Shown in pieces: positions 5,465 to 5,796 of a stretch of 5,796 nt of DNA. The stretch lies in contig CANGYC010000158.1 of NCBI GenBank assembly GCA_947457975.1, positions 1 to 5,796 of the forward strand, written 5' to 3'. The notes beneath the pieces were generated by a model. That model was not told where the DNA came from, did not search any database, and saw nothing but the letters and a program-made list of their open reading frames with translations. The stretch is from Comamonadaceae bacterium. Its GTDB lineage: Bacteria > Pseudomonadota > Gammaproteobacteria > Burkholderiales > Burkholderiaceae_C. The translations under genes were made by a program, and so were the position numbers. Numbering within the stretch: the stretch's first letter is position 1; every line of letters begins with the position of its first letter.

Positions 5465-5796
5465 GTGAGCCAGGACAGCGGCTGCATCGGCCGCTTCGCC
5501 CCCTCGCCCACCGGCCCCCTGCATGCCGGCTCGCTGGTGGCTGCCCTGGCCAGCTGGCTCGATGCCCGCGCGAGAAACGGGCGCTGGCTGGTGCGCATCG
5601 AAGACGTGGACACGCCGCGCTGCGTGCCGGGCGCTGACACGCTCATCCTTGAGCAACTGGCGGCCTGCGGACTCAGCAGCGACGCTCCCGTGGTCTGGCA
5701 GAGCCAGCGCGGTGCGCACTACCTGGCAGCGCTTGAGCAACTCATCGCCCAGGGCCAGGCCTACCCCTGCGCCTGCTCGCGCAAGGACATCGAAGC
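5465..5796 (+). CDS. gluQ: Glutamyl-Q tRNA(Asp) synthetase, N-terminal 110 residues (runs off window end)
   Basis: GluQ is a truncated glutamyl-tRNA synthetase paralogue that attaches glutamate to the queuosine base of tRNA(Asp), with no anticodon-binding domain. The N-terminus reads [20 protein letters not shown] (residues 9-28), where HAGS replaces the HIGH signature. Next come [11 protein letters not shown] (42-52) and [10 protein letters not shown] (100-109). The C102-x-C104 pair corresponds to the first half of the zinc site of E. coli YadB. The start must be GTG 5465: an in-frame stop at 5447 lies upstream, no other start codon lies between, and the next possible starts would cut into the conserved motif. 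No Shine-Dalgarno is visible; translational coupling to the preceding gene, 10 bases upstream, may serve. The family has about 290-310 residues, so roughly two-thirds lies beyond the window. In many gammaproteobacteria the gene follows dksA instead. Confidence 0.95.
   Translation, partial: MSQDSGCIGRFAPSPTGPLHAGSLVAALASWLDARARNGRWLVRIEDVDTPRCVPGADTLILEQLAACGLSSDAPVVWQSQRGAHYLAALEQLIAQGQAYPCACSRKDIE

Noticed and set aside
4303..5646. Minus-strand open frame of 447 codons
   Set aside because: It is antisense to the renalase-like gene and gluQ, both of which carry clear family motifs. Its composition is that of a GC-rich shadow.

Overview
The window is high-GC chromosomal DNA, about two-thirds G+C by eye, with dense, short-spaced genes. 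The protein sequences look betaproteobacterial: the DnaE, pirin and flavodoxin-family proteins most resemble what I recall from Burkholderiales of the Comamonadaceae (Acidovorax-like). That placement is inference from memory, not a search. I see no insertion sequence, CRISPR array, tRNA, rRNA or phage gene. This is ordinary core or near-core chromosome.

Layout. Positions 1-1749 (minus strand) hold the first 583 residues of dnaE, the replicative DNA polymerase III alpha subunit; its C-terminal half lies beyond the window start. Upstream of it on the same strand are a flavodoxin/WrbA-like oxidoreductase (1857-2411) and a pirin-family bicupin (2483-3184). A hairpin lies in the dnaE-flavodoxin gap, and a good intrinsic terminator lies in the flavodoxin-pirin gap. 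A LysR-type regulator of the YhaJ kind (3321-4262, plus strand) is divergent from the pirin gene, and a near-perfect palindrome lies just before its start codon. Next, on the plus strand, come a renalase-like FAD oxidoreductase (4375-5454) and, 10 bases further on, the GTG-started gene gluQ (5465 to the window end), absent from an ATG-only view of the sequence.

How the genes may work together. The pirin, the flavodoxin-family protein and the LysR regulator look like a small redox or quinone-stress module, with the regulator controlling itself and the pirin gene through the shared palindrome (inference). The renalase-like protein and GluQ appear to be co-transcribed. dnaE is a housekeeping gene that happens to lie downstream.

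The most interesting signals are regulatory. An 8-bp inverted repeat encloses a -10-like hexamer and includes the start codon of the renalase-like gene. Both that gene and dnaE have -10-like hexamers only 6-7 bases before the ATG and no Shine-Dalgarno sequence, which suggests leaderless transcripts. Related inverted repeats also occur in the pirin leader. I found no convincing evidence for a wholly undescribed system.
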